From Antennarius striatus (taxonomy: Eukaryota; Chordata; Actinopteri; Lophiiformes; Antennariidae), in the NCBI RefSeq assembly GCF_040054535.1, contig NC_090789.1:5014697-5078696 (forward strand): a DNA stretch of 64,000 nt, given 5' to 3'. The notes below the pieces were generated by a model. The model made no database searches. It was not told the origin of the DNA and saw nothing but the letters and a program-made list of their open reading frames with translations. Positions 21,801 through 33,203 of this stretch are shown here, in pieces. The position numbers and the translations under genes are program-made. How positions within the stretch are numbered: the first letter of the stretch is position 1; each line of letters begins with the position of its first letter.

Positions 21801-24800
21801 ACCCTCGAGCACCTGATGGAGGTTATAGAGCTAATCCAATGTTCCACAATCGGGAATTAATAGTCCAAGGTTGGACTCGGTCATATGCTCTCTCCACTAC
21901 CCTGGAATAGACTTTCCTTGGGAGGCTGAAGAATGTGATCACCTATTAATGGCTTTTTACATTTTCATTTACATTGGGTTTACATTGTCTTTCATCTTGT
22001 TAGACATTGCAGGTGAAGGAGGACGTCTACAGTGAGCTGGGTAATCTTCCACAAAGCGAAGGTAAGTTGGAAAAATGTTTCAACATCTATGTTACAGTTA
22101 TCGTCCATATAATCTGTCCAATTTAGTATTCGTTGGAATTAAAGTGCAATTGGATAAATAATTAAAGTAACAAACATTTTGCTTGTTTTATTTCTTTTCA
22201 CCACAGTGTATTCTTTTATATATAAAACATGTTGTCACTGTCTTACTTTTCTGACATTTTATCCCCAGCACTTGAAAGACTGAAGGAAATGCTGAATCCA
22301 TTGTGTCGTCCATCATCTACGACTGAACCTGCAGAGTATACCCCCATCAGCTCGTGTGAAGCCTCAAGTCCAGATGGTAGGAAAGTCCTGGGTCGGCTTA
22401 AAGCATGAAGTTTGAAATTAAACATACTTAACTTGCAAATACAGTCCAGTTCCGACTTTTAGCGTCGATCTCCTCGGTGTTTTTTCTTTTGTGAAAAAAA
22501 TTACTGAATTTCCTACCGCAAACAGACTAAGAAAAGAGAATAAATCTAGGTAAACACAATTTTAATCTCTGTTCAAGTGCTGGATCTGCTTTTGTTTGGT
22601 TAGTATTTTCTCATTTGTCATCACTCCTCCACCGTTCTCTAATTACAACTGGCAAATTAACAAATTTTACAGATCTTCCCGTCTCGGACTCCGAGGTCAC
22701 CGGCAGACACGCCCGAGCCTCTGACACTCGCCAAGAGGCTGCTAAAATGAGACGTCACTCGGAGTCGCAGGTCTCAAAAACGGCGCTTGAAAGCTCCCAG
22801 AAAGCACTCCCCGATTCCTTCAAGTGGGACACGCTCCCATCTGCTGCTTCAAGGAATACAGAACCACAGAATCAATCAAGACCCAACCAGAAAGCAGCAC
22901 ATGAACCAGCATCACCGACCTTCCTAGGAACTCGAATGGGTAGGTTCGTGTGCATCTTAGCCGTTAGTGAGGTTTTTTATGAGTTTATAGACTGTAAATT
23001 TTTTATTTTGTCACAGGAAAAAGAAGTCAGGGCCCAAGTCGTTTGTCCGTATTCTTGCGTGTGCAGGGACTGGAGAGTCAGCCAGTCATAGGTGGGTATC
23101 CACTTCCTTTTCACACTATTTCACAAAAAGCATTCAGGGTTTAAGAAGGCGGTTTCCCCATCAGGTCTAGGCTCTGTGTGGGAGTGTCAAGGGATAGAAC
23201 TGGACTCGTTCTACTTGTGCGAGAGCTGTAAAATCACAACCACCATCAAGTCCGTCCACGGACACATGACCAGCTTGCAGCATCGGTACAATTTTTTGGT
23301 GAGTATCATCTCAATGATACACTGAAAAACCTTTAAGTGACGACAGTTAATTTCATAGTTTCTCTGACATGACGTGTCTTTCAGCTGACGAAGCCCCCGG
23401 AATTCCTTCGATTTTTGAAGGAGGACCTGCTGCCGTGCATGAAGATGGATATTTTTCAAGATGTTGTCAAAATGGTGTCAAAGCAAGAGCTTTCCAACAA
23501 CAGTGATGCTCAGGTAACCTTTTAGGTCCAGGTATCGTGTGTGTGTGTGTGTGTTTTACGTAAAATATCGTTTGGTTAAGTCTCTGAAAATTACGAGAGA
23601 GAATTTATCGAAACATTTGTCTTGTTTTTGTTAGATTGCATCATTTATAGTGGCTGAAATTGAAGCCAATTTGAAATGCATTTATTCTGCTAATTGTTCC
23701 CCTGCTTGTATTTGTCTTGAATCGAAGGTTATACTGCTGAGGCAGGACTGGCATGAACATGTTCGAACAGCGACGTTCAGTGAAGGTAGATGTCACCTCA
23801 TTCATTCATGGTCTTCAGTTTTTACGATGCACCAGAGGATCCAGTGTCAAACTGTGCCGTTTGCTTTCAGCCTTGAAAATCGTCAAAAATATCGACGGAG
23901 AAGAAAATCAGGACGTCTCTTTTGCATCTTTCAGCGCTGTTCAACCAAACGGTGAGTCCCGTTCTCATTCTTATTGATTCTTATTGTCAGCTTTACTGAC
24001 GATGGTGGAATACAAGCATGAGCCTGTGGTTTTGGTTTTGTGATGCGCAGACCAGCGACCTGAGGAGAATCTAGAGGAAACTCTGATCACAGAGAAGCAG
24101 TCGACACCTGAGGCAAACCAGAGAGGTCACAGCGGTATGACTTCATTTTTTTTGGAGTGGATCGTGCTACATTTAAAAAAATGCTAAAAATTCACATAAA
24201 AAACGCAACTTTCCTTTTTCTTTCTCTTTGCTTCACTGTTTTAGAAGCAACACAAAAAGCAGAAAAGCCCAGTCTAGAAGAGACTATGGTGACAGGAGAT
24301 GTGAATGAGGACAAACAAAGCGGCCTGACATCAACAGCTGATTCTGTTGTCGCTCCGCTTCCTGTTACTGACTCACATCACAGTCCACAAGAGAACTCTG
24401 GGAACGTTTCTATGAAACCGCAGACGAGTCCACCGGCCTGTCGGCACCAGAGCCCGATCTCCGAGCTGCAACCGGAACAGGGTCATTCCGAATCGCCGAC
24501 CTCGTCTGTGTGTCGCGGAGATGAAAGTCCTCCGAACAGGAAGCGAGCAGCTGCTTCACCTCCAGAGTCGCTGGTCAGCCCCAACGCCGCCGACCCCCAG
24601 GTTAACGATCCGCCAGCAGCCAAACGCAGATGCACCTCGCCACAGCCCATCAGTCAGTTCAGCACGGCGTCCACGTCTCAGTCGAAGTCCGTTTGCCATG
24701 CTGCGACCTCTACCTCTCCGCCCCCCAAGACAGAGGAAGAAGTAGTAGCAGTCAAATCTGAAGAACTTGACGCGAGCTATTTGGACTGGGAGCGGTGTGA

Positions 24801-25773
24801 AAGCCTCAAGGCTCTGCTGCGGCAGGTGAAGTCAGAGAGAAACATGTCTGCCGGCACGCCGTGTCCAGATAATGCCAACACCCCCCACGGCGAAGGTCGA
24901 TCTGAAACTGCTTTGGAACGACGATGGGATTCCAAGGGAGTGCAGACCACATGTTCAATGATAACCAATGACGAGCCAGCAGGGGTGGATTCAAAGCCTC
25001 CTGTGATGAACGCTGCAGTGGAACACGTTGCACCTTCCAAACCAGCCCCTGCTCATGTCGTGAAGACGGAGGAGACCGAAGCCGTCAGCGCCGACTTTAC
25101 TGGACGGCTCCAACCCAGTCCGGCTGAGACTAAAAACGCTGCAAGCGATCTGTTGCCCATCAGTCCCATCATAACACCCAGACCCGACCCCGGGAAGTAT
25201 CACGTCAAGTGGACGTATCACGAAGCGAACAAAGTAAATCCCAACAACGCCGTTGCGGCTTCAGGAAGTTACGGTTCATACAGCCAAGTGTCTTGTCCCA
25301 CAAACGGACAGACGCAGGTGTATTTCCCTCCTGAGTCTGTTGGTTTGTACAGAACAACAGACAACTCCTACGTTTACACCGGGAACCCGTACCAACTTCA
25401 AGCACCGAGTTCAGGGACTTTCTACCCAAGTCAGAGTTACCTACCGCAGGAAGCAAGCTGCATCGTACAACTTCAAACGCCACCAGGATATTTTGGTCTG
25501 GGAGCGCAGCAGCAGTACTACGCCTCCAACCAGGCTCTCTATTTGGGTCGCATTCCATTCAGCGTCCCAACTCAAAGGTTCCCCCTGAACAACTACAGGA
25601 TCAATACCAACGCTCTGACGCAGAGCTGCAACATCGGACAGGCAGACACTGACATGAGGGTCCAGCCCAACCCCCCAGGCTTACTACCGGTATCCTACAT
25701 CCAGAGTGGAATCGCATCCCACAATCCCGTGCAATCTCCTTGGGAAAGCGTGAAGTCCAGCCACCTGCAGTGA
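6466..25773 (+). CDS. large multi-zinc-finger protein (eight U1/matrin-like fingers), unnamed
   Basis: I assembled about 46 exons with GT-AG boundaries, and the frame stays open across every junction, giving roughly 2,200 residues (stop TGA 25771-25773). Each of eight exons encodes one finger with C-x2-C-x10-12-H-x5-H spacing, the type found in U1C/matrin and dsRNA-binding zinc fingers. Typical cores are YLCTLCQLSLG with HVLSFDH, and FYLCESCKITTT with HMTSLQH. A companion exon, often with an N-P or P-rich start, follows seven of them. Long Ser/Thr/Glu-rich exons (16898-17485, 20375-21137, 22673-22939) look disordered. The last exon (24245-25773) has V-K-S/T-E motifs that fit sumoylation sites and ends in a Tyr/Gln/Pro-rich tract. 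Leading exons 6466-6490 and 6607-6621 are tentative, 7320-7382 is better, and no initiator exon was identified, so the 5' end is open. A nuclear RNA- or DNA-binding role is inference. I do not recognise a named orthologue. Confidence 0.85.
7320..9635 (+). repeat. zinc-finger gene, coding unit 1
   Basis: Exons are 7320-7382 (lead-in), 8028-8164 (finger 1: FCHVCEEKCVS then HLTSDDH), 8255-8368 (companion, starts SYTNPDTL), 8963-9020, 9100-9147 and 9582-9635. The finger exon enters in phase 1 and leaves in phase 0, and the cassette as a whole is phase 1 to phase 1. Confidence 0.8.
9778..9838. repeat. (CA)n microsatellite
   Basis: About 29 uninterrupted CA dinucleotides lie inside an intron of the zinc-finger gene, between the exons ending at 9635 and starting at 11332. 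Confidence 0.97.
10028..10062. repeat. fragment of a hAT-type interspersed repeat
   Basis: The string 'tgtcaaactcgaggcccggg' followed by 'ggtcaaatgtg' is a well-known terminal motif of vertebrate hAT elements. Only one end is present, immediately beside the Tc1/mariner-like piece. Confidence 0.5.
10102..10546 (+). mobile_element. Tc1/mariner-like element, left end and truncated transposase start
   Basis: The sequence starts CAGGTCCTTCTCAAAAAAT and includes a second copy of the 'tctcaaaaaattagcatat' motif near 10287. An ATG at 10434 opens MGTTADLTAVQKAIVDTLKQ followed by KPQKEISERIAQR. This is the first helix-turn-helix of a fish Tc1-like transposase, which then loses homology, so the copy is truncated. 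The two same-direction motifs about 175 bp apart look like an IR/DR-type terminus. It lies in an intron of the zinc-finger gene. Confidence 0.8.
10905..10959. repeat. near-perfect foldback palindrome
   Basis: Positions 10912-10931 (gaagatgaacttgcggtgag) are followed by a single G and then the exact reverse complement at 10933-10952. Pairing continues outward to 10905/10959 with one mismatch, giving arms of 27 nt around a 1-nt centre. It sits in an intron and is not part of a terminator or tRNA. Confidence 0.9.
11332..12304 (+). repeat. zinc-finger gene, coding unit 2
   Basis: Exons are 11332-11400 (linker, ends KYPLL), 11587-11726 (finger 2: YLCTLCQLSLG then HVLSFDH), 11871-12002 (companion, with an extra CYQCWTDC cluster), 12079-12136 and 12221-12304. 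Phases repeat the pattern of unit 1. Confidence 0.88.
12305..13685 (+). other. intron of the zinc-finger gene, no further feature recognised
   Basis: This 1.4-kb intron separates exon 12221-12304 from exon 13686-13750. It is AT-rich, has several unrelated short open frames, and holds no transposon end or structured repeat that I could identify. Confidence 0.6.
13686..14323 (+). repeat. zinc-finger gene, coding unit 3 (divergent)
   Basis: Exons are 13686-13750 (ends SLFCQ), 13842-13910 (DCCAFLRN then HVLKHRH), 14014-14038, 14128-14151 and 14261-14323. The finger is split between two exons so that its Cys pair straddles the junction, unlike the other units. Two exons are only 25 and 24 nt long. 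The companion domain is missing. Confidence 0.78.
14399..15715 (+). repeat. zinc-finger gene, coding unit 4
   Basis: Exons are 14399-14538 (finger 4: YLCFACEETFPES then HFSSHKH), 14681-14803 (companion LYLNPWRLPFAWEG), 15047-15119, 15525-15569 and 15659-15715. Exon 15525-15569 begins VMAS, echoing VMSA at the start of the corresponding exon in unit 1 (9100-9147). Confidence 0.88.
15834..17646 (+). repeat. zinc-finger gene, coding unit 5 with long disordered insert
   Basis: Exons are 15834-15967 (finger 5: FLCLLCERRLVH then HFFSREH), 16061-16162 (companion NHFHPGSLVSS), 16438-16486, 16566-16646, 16898-17485 (196-residue Lys/Glu/Ser/Thr-rich exon) and 17566-17646. The long exon has the composition of an intrinsically disordered linker. 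Confidence 0.87.
18407..18720 (+). mobile_element. non-LTR retrotransposon (LINE) fragment
   Basis: An open frame at 18407-18655 contains IPRPADIPAELLRKM, and the following sequence at about 18667-18711 reads GNVRLLANKLNEPTRLIRS in another frame. The latter resembles the start of the endonuclease domain of fish LINEs (consensus type N-V-R-S-L-x-N-K). The stop and frame change show that the copy is dead. Clade assignment is not possible by eye. Confidence 0.55.
18721..19549 (+). other. intron sequence, no further feature recognised
   Basis: This is the rest of the 1.6-kb intron between exons 17814-17947 and 19550-19642 of the zinc-finger gene. It probably includes more decayed retroelement sequence next to the LINE fragment, but I see no motif that proves it. 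Confidence 0.5.
21241..23091 (+). repeat. zinc-finger gene, coding unit 7
   Basis: Exons are 21241-21368 (finger 7: IYCQLCSIRLAQ then HLHTFDH), 21456-21566 (companion TKMCPGWSG), 22004-22061, 22269-22376, 22673-22939 (89-residue disordered exon) and 23017-23091. Confidence 0.87.
21725..21945 (-). repeat. LINE 3'-end fragment, antisense
   Basis: The stretch 'tccatccatccatttatctg' followed by 'ccttatccagggtcggg', and ending near 'tagactttccttgggaggct', matches the 3'-end tail of abundant fish non-LTR elements. It is inserted in an intron of the zinc-finger gene. Confidence 0.65.
23165..25773 (+). repeat. zinc-finger gene, coding unit 8 and C-terminal exon
   Basis: Exons are 23165-23298 (finger 8: FYLCESCKITTT then HMTSLQH), 23385-23513 (companion LTKPPEFLRFL), 23728-23785, 23871-23951, 24051-24134 and 24245-25773. 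The last exon supplies 509 residues: a Pro/Ser/Glu-rich half with V-K-S/T-E motifs, then a Tyr/Gln/Ser/Pro-rich half (for example SGSYGSYSQ). Confidence 0.88.
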
Positions 25774-25924
25774 TTTCTGTTCAACTGTTGTCTTTTTTAA
25801 ATGTACATAATGGAGATGTTTGTGCTGCACGTGCAGAAAGTCGTCCTTAGTTGTCATAAATGCAAAGAATTTCAGTCTTCTTGCTATTTTTGTACAGATT
25901 TATCATCCAATCTTCTTCCTTTTT

Positions 25925-25930
25925 AATAAA
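25925..25930 (+). terminator. polyadenylation signal of the zinc-finger gene
   Basis: A canonical AATAAA lies about 150 nt after the stop codon at 25771-25773, followed by a T-rich stretch. This gives a short 3' UTR. Confidence 0.75.
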
Positions 25931-25949
25931 ATATCTCCACTCTTGTTTC

Positions 25950-28065
25950 TTAAATAGTGTATTTTTATGTTTTTTTTAATATCTGAGAATCAGACAGTCA
26001 GTATAAGCCTTTAATGACTTGTAGACTTTGCGGGTGTATCTATGACCTGCATGTCAGAACACAGAAAACAAGGTTGAACTGTATTTTATTCATCTTAAAC
26101 TTAAGATGACAGTATTGTTTTATCACTAATTCCTTCCAATAAACTAGTGCATGCAGCTGAACAGAAGTATAGTTCTCATGAAGTGCAATAATGAATGCTT
26201 TTGTCCTTAAGACTTCATCCAGTTAGGGAGTGGAATCGTATCCTCCCTGTCCCTACATTCCATCAGAGGATTGTTTCAGTGTGTAGGCCTTGAATCCTGT
26301 TAGTATGAATCTGTTCTCAGCCTTTGGAAGAAACTGTTTCATTTTATCTCTGTACATAACTCTAAAACTCCCATCATCCAATGTGGGGAGAAGGATGGTC
26401 AAAACACCCCAACCGTGACCCCTCCCTCCATTAAAATCAGTGCATTCTCAGAAACTGCATAAAATTCTCCAAGAAGTTGCAGCTGCATCCGCATGTCATT
26501 AGACATCCCATAAAAGTTAAAAGAACTGTGCATTAATAGAACTTTTGACTGCAAATGTCAAACCAGACCAAAACTCGTAATGAAGAAATGATTTAATGAA
26601 TATCAGATGAATTAAAGTATATTTGTTGAATGGAGAGGAAACTTAGAACTCGGGGTGAAAGTTGTTTTAAGTAAACGGTGGGAATCGGACTCGTTTTTCT
26701 GTTATGCAATTACGATAAAACCCCTGAGTGTGTGAAAGACTACAGAAAGTTTCAAATACATTAATTTAAAAAAATAGAAAGCAACACAAGCGGTTCAGAG
26801 GAACAAATAGACAGACACAACCTTGGTTTATATATTTGTCAGGTCATTTAATTAATTATACTTTGTGCTGACATCGGAACAAACAAGCTGCAGGTTTTCC
26901 TGAATGAAGAAGTAAAACATTTAATCAACTCACACTCGCTGCATCTCTCACACACACACTCTCAGATAGACACACACACCGACACACTTAGAGTAAGGAA
27001 ATTATTGTGATTGTGTTTCACCTTTGTGCAGAGACAGTGTTTACTGAGGCTTGTTGCCAAAGGAAACAGTCCGCTCTCAAGAGCAGAGATGTTCCGGCAG
27101 GGAGACTTTCGGTGAGGTGAAACCGGCCTGAAAGATGCAAGCACAGGTTTTCTGTCTCCAAACAGGAAACGAGGTGTTGAAGTTGACGGGGTCTGAGTTG
27201 CAGCGTCTCATTCTTTTTTAAAAGTTATTCTTTTTCATGATGTTTACTACAATCTGATTGATATCTAATAATCTGAATCTAAGCGAAATGGCAGCTTTGG
27301 GGTCGACCTGAGAGACTAATTTATTAGGAAGACTATAAAAGAGAATGGAATAAGTATTTCAACAACCTCAAGACACTTTTTGTAACTAAGGCATAAGAGT
27401 TTAGTCGTACAGTTGACATGTGGATGACGACAAAAAAACAACGGGACCAGAAGTGACCCAAGAACTGAAAAGCCCAAAAAGTATCTTTGGGCAGTTTTTC
27501 AGGGTCATTCTGAACAGCAGAAAAAACAACAACAATCCGTTTCGCATAAAACAGTGGATGTCAGCTGTAAACATGTTAAAAAAAAATTAAAGAGATCACT
27601 TGCTTATGAATAAAATGAGTGTTAGCTTTCAAACATGACCGTCCGTCACAGCGGGAGGCCCAACTCGTTATTCCCAGACGACTATCAGGAATTTCAGAGA
27701 AAGGCAACAAGGGAATAAGTTTTTAGACACAACTATAAAATGTCAGTAACAGGGAGTGCTTTTGTACCCTTCAAAATTAAAAATTAAAAAAGTCACATAA
27801 ACAAGACGAGAACATCAGGGTTTTGTTTTCTTTCAAATATTTTGGCTCTCAAATTTCTTGTCGGACTCATTTGGTTCTTTACGGACGAGACGTCCTTCGA
27901 CCATCATATAAGTCATCAACGTAAAAACACTAAAAACTCTCAGCACATTCCTCTCTTCACACATAAACCCCATCTTTTCCTACTCCACTACCCTGATAAG
28001 TACTACACCCCCCCCCCTTACTGTCTGCCCCTACAGCCTACACCCTGATCTGACGTTTACGCCCG
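25950..28065. other. tail-to-tail intergenic region and likely fkbp9 3' UTR
   Basis: The zinc-finger gene (+) and fkbp9 (-) end toward each other here. No further exon is visible. The right part should be the fkbp9 3' UTR; a minus-strand AATAAA (TTTATT) occurs near 27319, but I cannot say which signal is used. Confidence 0.5.
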
Positions 28066-31000
28066 TCATAGCTCGTCGTGGGCAGCAGATTCATCTGCTT
28101 TCAGTTTGAACTCCGCCTCTGTGATCTTTCCGTCTCCGTTGCGGTCCTGGTTGGAGAACATGTTGTCGATGATGCGATACGGATCGAAGCCGGGAGCGAG
28201 CCGCCCTTTGCCCTCGTTCACCTGCTGCATGATGTAGTCGGTAAACTGTGGAGGGATGAGGGGAAATGAAGGACTTCAACAGTAGAACATGTTTCAGATG
28301 CGCAATAAGTCTGAAAAAATACATTAAAAAAAAAAGACAGGATATCACAGCATACCTCGGAGGCCTCCACTTCCTTGTTTTCGTCTTTGTCCATCTGAGA
28401 GAACAGGTCAGGAGACACGTCTTGGTTCCAGATGAACATGTAACCTTCTGGGAGTCCTTCCTCCATGTCGATCAGCTCCACGTCGAACACCAGCACGGCG
28501 CTGCCTGGAACCTCACCGGCTGCACAAACACACACCGAACGGCATCAAACACCTTCATCAGTAACTCTGCACGTGAATACTGGTTAACCGGGTCACCTCA
28601 TTCAAGGGTGTTGTTGAGGAAGTTGGTTTTATTCTGTATTTTCTTTCAGTTAAATGAAACATAAAAGTGAATTCCTGTTAGTGAAGCGTAACAGCCGGCT
28701 CGTCTCGGCTGCTATAAACACAGTTTATAATTTGGTTGCACTGCAGATCATCACAATTTTGTTACCACTATTTAAATGTTTTTATTCTCTGTGCACAAGC
28801 ATTCACTGTTTTTCACCACATCCTTTACAGCATTCAAAGCATTACTGATGTAGTTTGAGGTCTAAAAATGTGCCAATTTGAACACAACCAGTCCTATTGT
28901 CCTATTTGATTTTATATTCGTGTGTGTGTGTGTGTGTGTGTGACTTACTGACTCCTCTCTCCCCATAGCCCAGGTGAGGAGGGATAACAAGGTGTCGTTT
29001 CTCCCCCACACACATCTCCATCAGTCCGTCTTCCATCCCCGGAACCACCTGGTTGGCTCCCAGGACGATGTTGTACGTCGTCCCATAATTATACCTGCAA
29101 GAGAAAGAGACACACAATCTAATCAATATCTGATTTTTTTTTAATACAACCAAGCACATATTACTAAACTAAATAACTTTATAGGGGCAGTGAAGTCAAC
29201 ATTTAATTCAAACTACAAATGAATCTAAATGTGACACACACATAATAATAAACTTAAACTGAAGATGTTTTTTAAAAAGTGTATGAAAACACATGTTTCA
29301 TACAGCTTCACTCACGTGGAGTCGATGTCCGTGCCGTCCATCAGAGAGGCGTTGTAGTGATATTTGATGAAGTCGCCCTTCTTGGTTTGCTTGGGACACT
29401 CTTCCGGCTTGTGGGTGACGGTGACCTCGGTCCGGTCTGACGGGTTGTGGAAGTCGATGATGTGAACGTCGAAAACCAGAACAGCCGATCCAGGGATCTT
29501 AGAACCTGAGGGGAACATGGGAAGAGACACTGTTTTGAATCCGACCGGTGAGAGAACACTTCCGGCCGCATCCGAGTGCTGCTCACCTGTCCCCTCTTCT
29601 CCGTACGCCAGGTGTGGGGGGATGGTGATGGTGCGTTTCTCTCCGATGCAGACTCCGATCAGACCCTCGTCCATGCCGGCGATCACGTAGCCTTGACCCA
29701 CGTAGGTGTCATAGGTGTGATTACGGGAGTAGCTGTGGGACAGAAAACATGCCTTTATTTTGATTTTTGACGTATTTTATTTTGTGGTTTTGAAGAAACT
29801 TTAATTTAGATAAACAGTAGAATCAACATGTAAATTATTGATGTCTGTGCTTCTATCAGTTTCTCATATTTTTATTTATTTCCTGTCTAATTTGTTTACC
29901 AACTTTATATATCATACTTTTAATATTTAACTGTTCTGATTTGTTTGTGCCCTTTCACAGTTGCATTTACATATTTCATGTATTTATTGTTTGAAATTTC
30001 TTGTTTGAAATATATGAAATGTAGCATATTTCATATATTATTTTTTTCCTGTGGTGCTCTATTCCTGCTTTGTGACACATTTTGAGGAGAATTTTTTGGC
30101 AAAGCACATAAAACTGACATTTTGACCTCAACTGATTAGAGAAAAAAGAAACAGGTTCAGTTTCAATTCCGTGTTGGATCCAAATCCAGATGGAGAGAAA
30201 TGCTCCCACCTTGTGGCGACAGAGGAAATTGCATCCACTTCTGTTTAATCTGAGTGCTTGATGAGAACATTCACATTGACAAACCTGGAATCAAAAAATG
30301 TCCCATCCAGAAGGCTGCCGTTGTAATGGTACCGGACGTAGTCTCCAGAGACGGACTTCCTGGTGCAGGACTCAGGAACAATCTGATTGGTCACCGTGAT
30401 CCCATCCCTGGGGTTGTGGAGGTCCAGGAGAACAACATCAAAAACAAGAGATGCCTGTCCTGGGATGTCGCTGCCTGGACAGAGAGGAAGGAGAAAAGGT
30501 TTAAGAGACGAGAGGCGAGACATAAGAGAGGACGAGTTTAACAAAAACACTTTTTGTAACCACGAGCAAAACACAAACGACAAAAAGCATCAGCTGATAA
30601 TAATGTGAAAGGAAAATAATATTTTTTTTCTTTAATTGTTATTTTCCTTGTAGCTGCATTAAATGGAAGGATTTCTTTTAAAAGTTGGTTAAATGTTATT
30701 TATACCTTCTCTATGGGTTATTTTGATGCCTTTATTGTTGGAGTTTGATTTAAAATGTTCTTTTTTCAACAACTGTCATTTGTAACAACAATACGGTATG
30801 GAATACATTCACGCTTTGTCTCAAAGGTAGTCAGTTTAGCTTTGAGAAAACAAGAATTAACCTAAAACCATGTACCAGAATCTCTAAAGATGGATTATCT
30901 ACTGAGAAATAACCCTGCTAAATACTCACCATCTCCATTTTCTCCATACCCCAGTGACGGCGGCATCGTAACGATGCGTCTCTCTCCGACACACATTCCC

Positions 31001-33203
31001 AGAAGGCCTTGATCCATGCCGGCGATCAGCCACCCAATCCCAACATACGTGTCGTAGGTTCGCATCCGTGTGTGGCTGCAGCACAGGAAGGAGGACGGAG
31101 AAGCCGTTACGCATATCTGTGCGAGCACATGTATGTGCGACTGTTACATCAGACGGAACATACCTGGAATCGAACAGCGTCCCGTCCAGCAAGGTGCCGT
31201 TGTAGTGATAGCGAACAAAGTCGGACACCTCCACCTTTCTGTTGCAGGTGGGGGGCGTGTGGTAGGTGTTGATCTGGACGCCGTCATCGGCGTTCCAAAC
31301 GTCCAGCAGCAGGACGTCAAAGTGGAGGATGGAGTCGGGGGGGATGAGGTCACCTGAGGAGAGAATCGTCTTTTTGTTGGAATTTCAAAACACACGACAT
31401 TAAACTTATTAAACCCCATAATAGTCTCTGTTGTGAAGACAAGAAACAAGCTTTGGATGTGTTCCATATTTACTTAAATGTTTTGTTAACAACAACCAGG
31501 TCTGAGCATTTTTAACCCTAACTAGACGAGTAAAGAGTTTACCGCATACTGTAGCTAGGTAGCTTATTTAATCCCCAAAATAAGAGCATCTGTACTATTC
31601 AAAGTATTTTTTTTAATGTCATTTTCTTATTGCAGCTGGTTCTTGTTTCATGCTGGATGAAGTTACCTTACTTTCACATTGTACATGTCATAAGATGTTC
31701 TTAATATTCTTAACATATCTGTTAAAAGTTGATTGATCCTGAATTTCATCTCTGATTTGATTTGATTGTTCAATTTTGCAGATTTTTTTTTTTTTGCGTT
31801 TTTTATAATTATGAATGGTGAATGCTGGGTAGCTTCTGGTGGTAACCAGTATCCCCTCCTATGGTGAGCTGGTAGAAGTAATAGATTCTACCGACAGAAG
31901 GGACAGCTGTGTTTAGAGTCTCATAACACAATTCATCATACGTACCATATCCCCGTTTCCCGTAGGCGAGCTGTGGAGGGATCTTCACCGTGCTCCTCTG
32001 GTTGACACACATCCCAACCAGAGCTTTATCCATCCCTTCAATCAACTGTTTCCTGCCCACAAACACGTTGTAGGAGCTGCCACGGTCGTAGCTGAAACAG
32101 ATGGAGCACAATTCAAGTTATTCTCTCACTATTTCATGGGGGAAAAAAAGATGCTGATGTTCAGGTTGATCAAAAGGGCCTCAGAAGGGATCTGACTACA
32201 TCACCTCATGCAAATGACCCTTTAAATTGTCCAATGCCTTTTTGTGCCTGATTAGAAAATTGAAAGGTATAATATAATGGCTTACAACCTGTGATGTCAT
32301 CACAAACTTCCCATGAGCCCAGATTTAAATGTCAAGAAATTGACTTTATTCCAGTCTATTTATTAGTACAAATGTGCAGAACTAAATCTCCCATCTGTGG
32401 CCATTGAAAATCAGAATCAGAGTCTTTATTTGTCATGCTGACACGTTTTCACATGGGACAGTACGAAATACCTCTCTGAAGGTCCCAGTAAGCCCGGTCG
32501 ATAAATAAGATACGATAAAAAAAAACAAGAAAAAAAATTTAAAATGTAAGATAAATAAGAAAAGAAAAACAAGAAAAAAGTTTAAAATGTAAGGTACATA
32601 AAGTATAAAGTGTCGACCCCTTTAACCTGTGCACAGGTGATCACTGATAACAGCTACTACTGTTTAATAACAGGTTTCCCCAAGAACCTCCAGAACGGTC
32701 CTGGAAATGGGTTATACGTCATCAATAAATACCTGATCCATGTGTTTTCAATCAGGAGTGATCACGCAAGTTTCTTATCAATCGATAGGTTCTAGCCTGA
32801 TGGCACAGACCCTCCTTTTTTTTTTCTTTTTTTTTTGGTGCCATTCGGACTACCCGCCTGCCTGCGTGGCCAACAAGAACCAACGACTGAACGCGCACTT
32901 TTACGCATCGCGCACGCAATTCTCACCGCGCACCGCGGATTTGTTCCTGCGTGATGAGACAACCGCACACGGTTCCAGTCATTCACGACGCGATTCTCAC
33001 CTGGAGTCGAACTTTTTTCCATCCGGAAACGTCCCGATGTAGTGATACCTGACATAATCTCCAACTTTGACTGTGCGCACGCACTGCTCCGGCACGAAAG
33101 TTTTCTCTATGAGGATGTCGTCTAGCGGTACCGGAGGAGCGTTGCAGGCGACGAACGCCACCATGACCGACAGATATAACATCCGATGCATGCACTGGAG
33201 CAT
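28066..33203 (-). CDS. fkbp9: FKBP9, ER peptidyl-prolyl cis-trans isomerase
   Basis: Ten exons join in frame to 566 residues: 33001-33203, 31946-32091, 31164-31353, 30930-31075, 30285-30474, 29587-29732, 29316-29505, 28949-29094, 28356-28519 and 28066-28245. The start ATG at 33201-33203 opens a signal peptide ([19 protein letters not shown]). Four FKBP-type PPIase domains follow at about residues 35-140, 147-252, 259-364 and 371-475, three of them coded by a 190-nt plus 146-nt exon pair. Two EF-hand loops ([12 protein letters not shown] and [12 protein letters not shown]) and a C-terminal HDEL retrieval signal complete it. The family catalyses proline isomerisation during folding of secretory proteins in the ER. 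FKBP9 is preferred over FKBP10 because of HDEL rather than HEEL and the GIGWLI and TYNIVLG segments. It is head to head with crtap. Confidence 0.95.
32401..32640. repeat. possible retroposon fragment in fkbp9 intron 1
   Basis: The string 'aatcagaatcagagtcttta' followed by 'tttgtcatgctgaca' resembles the 3' part of fish retroposons, with A-rich repeated segments after it (about 32500-32600). The assignment is from general resemblance only. Confidence 0.4.
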
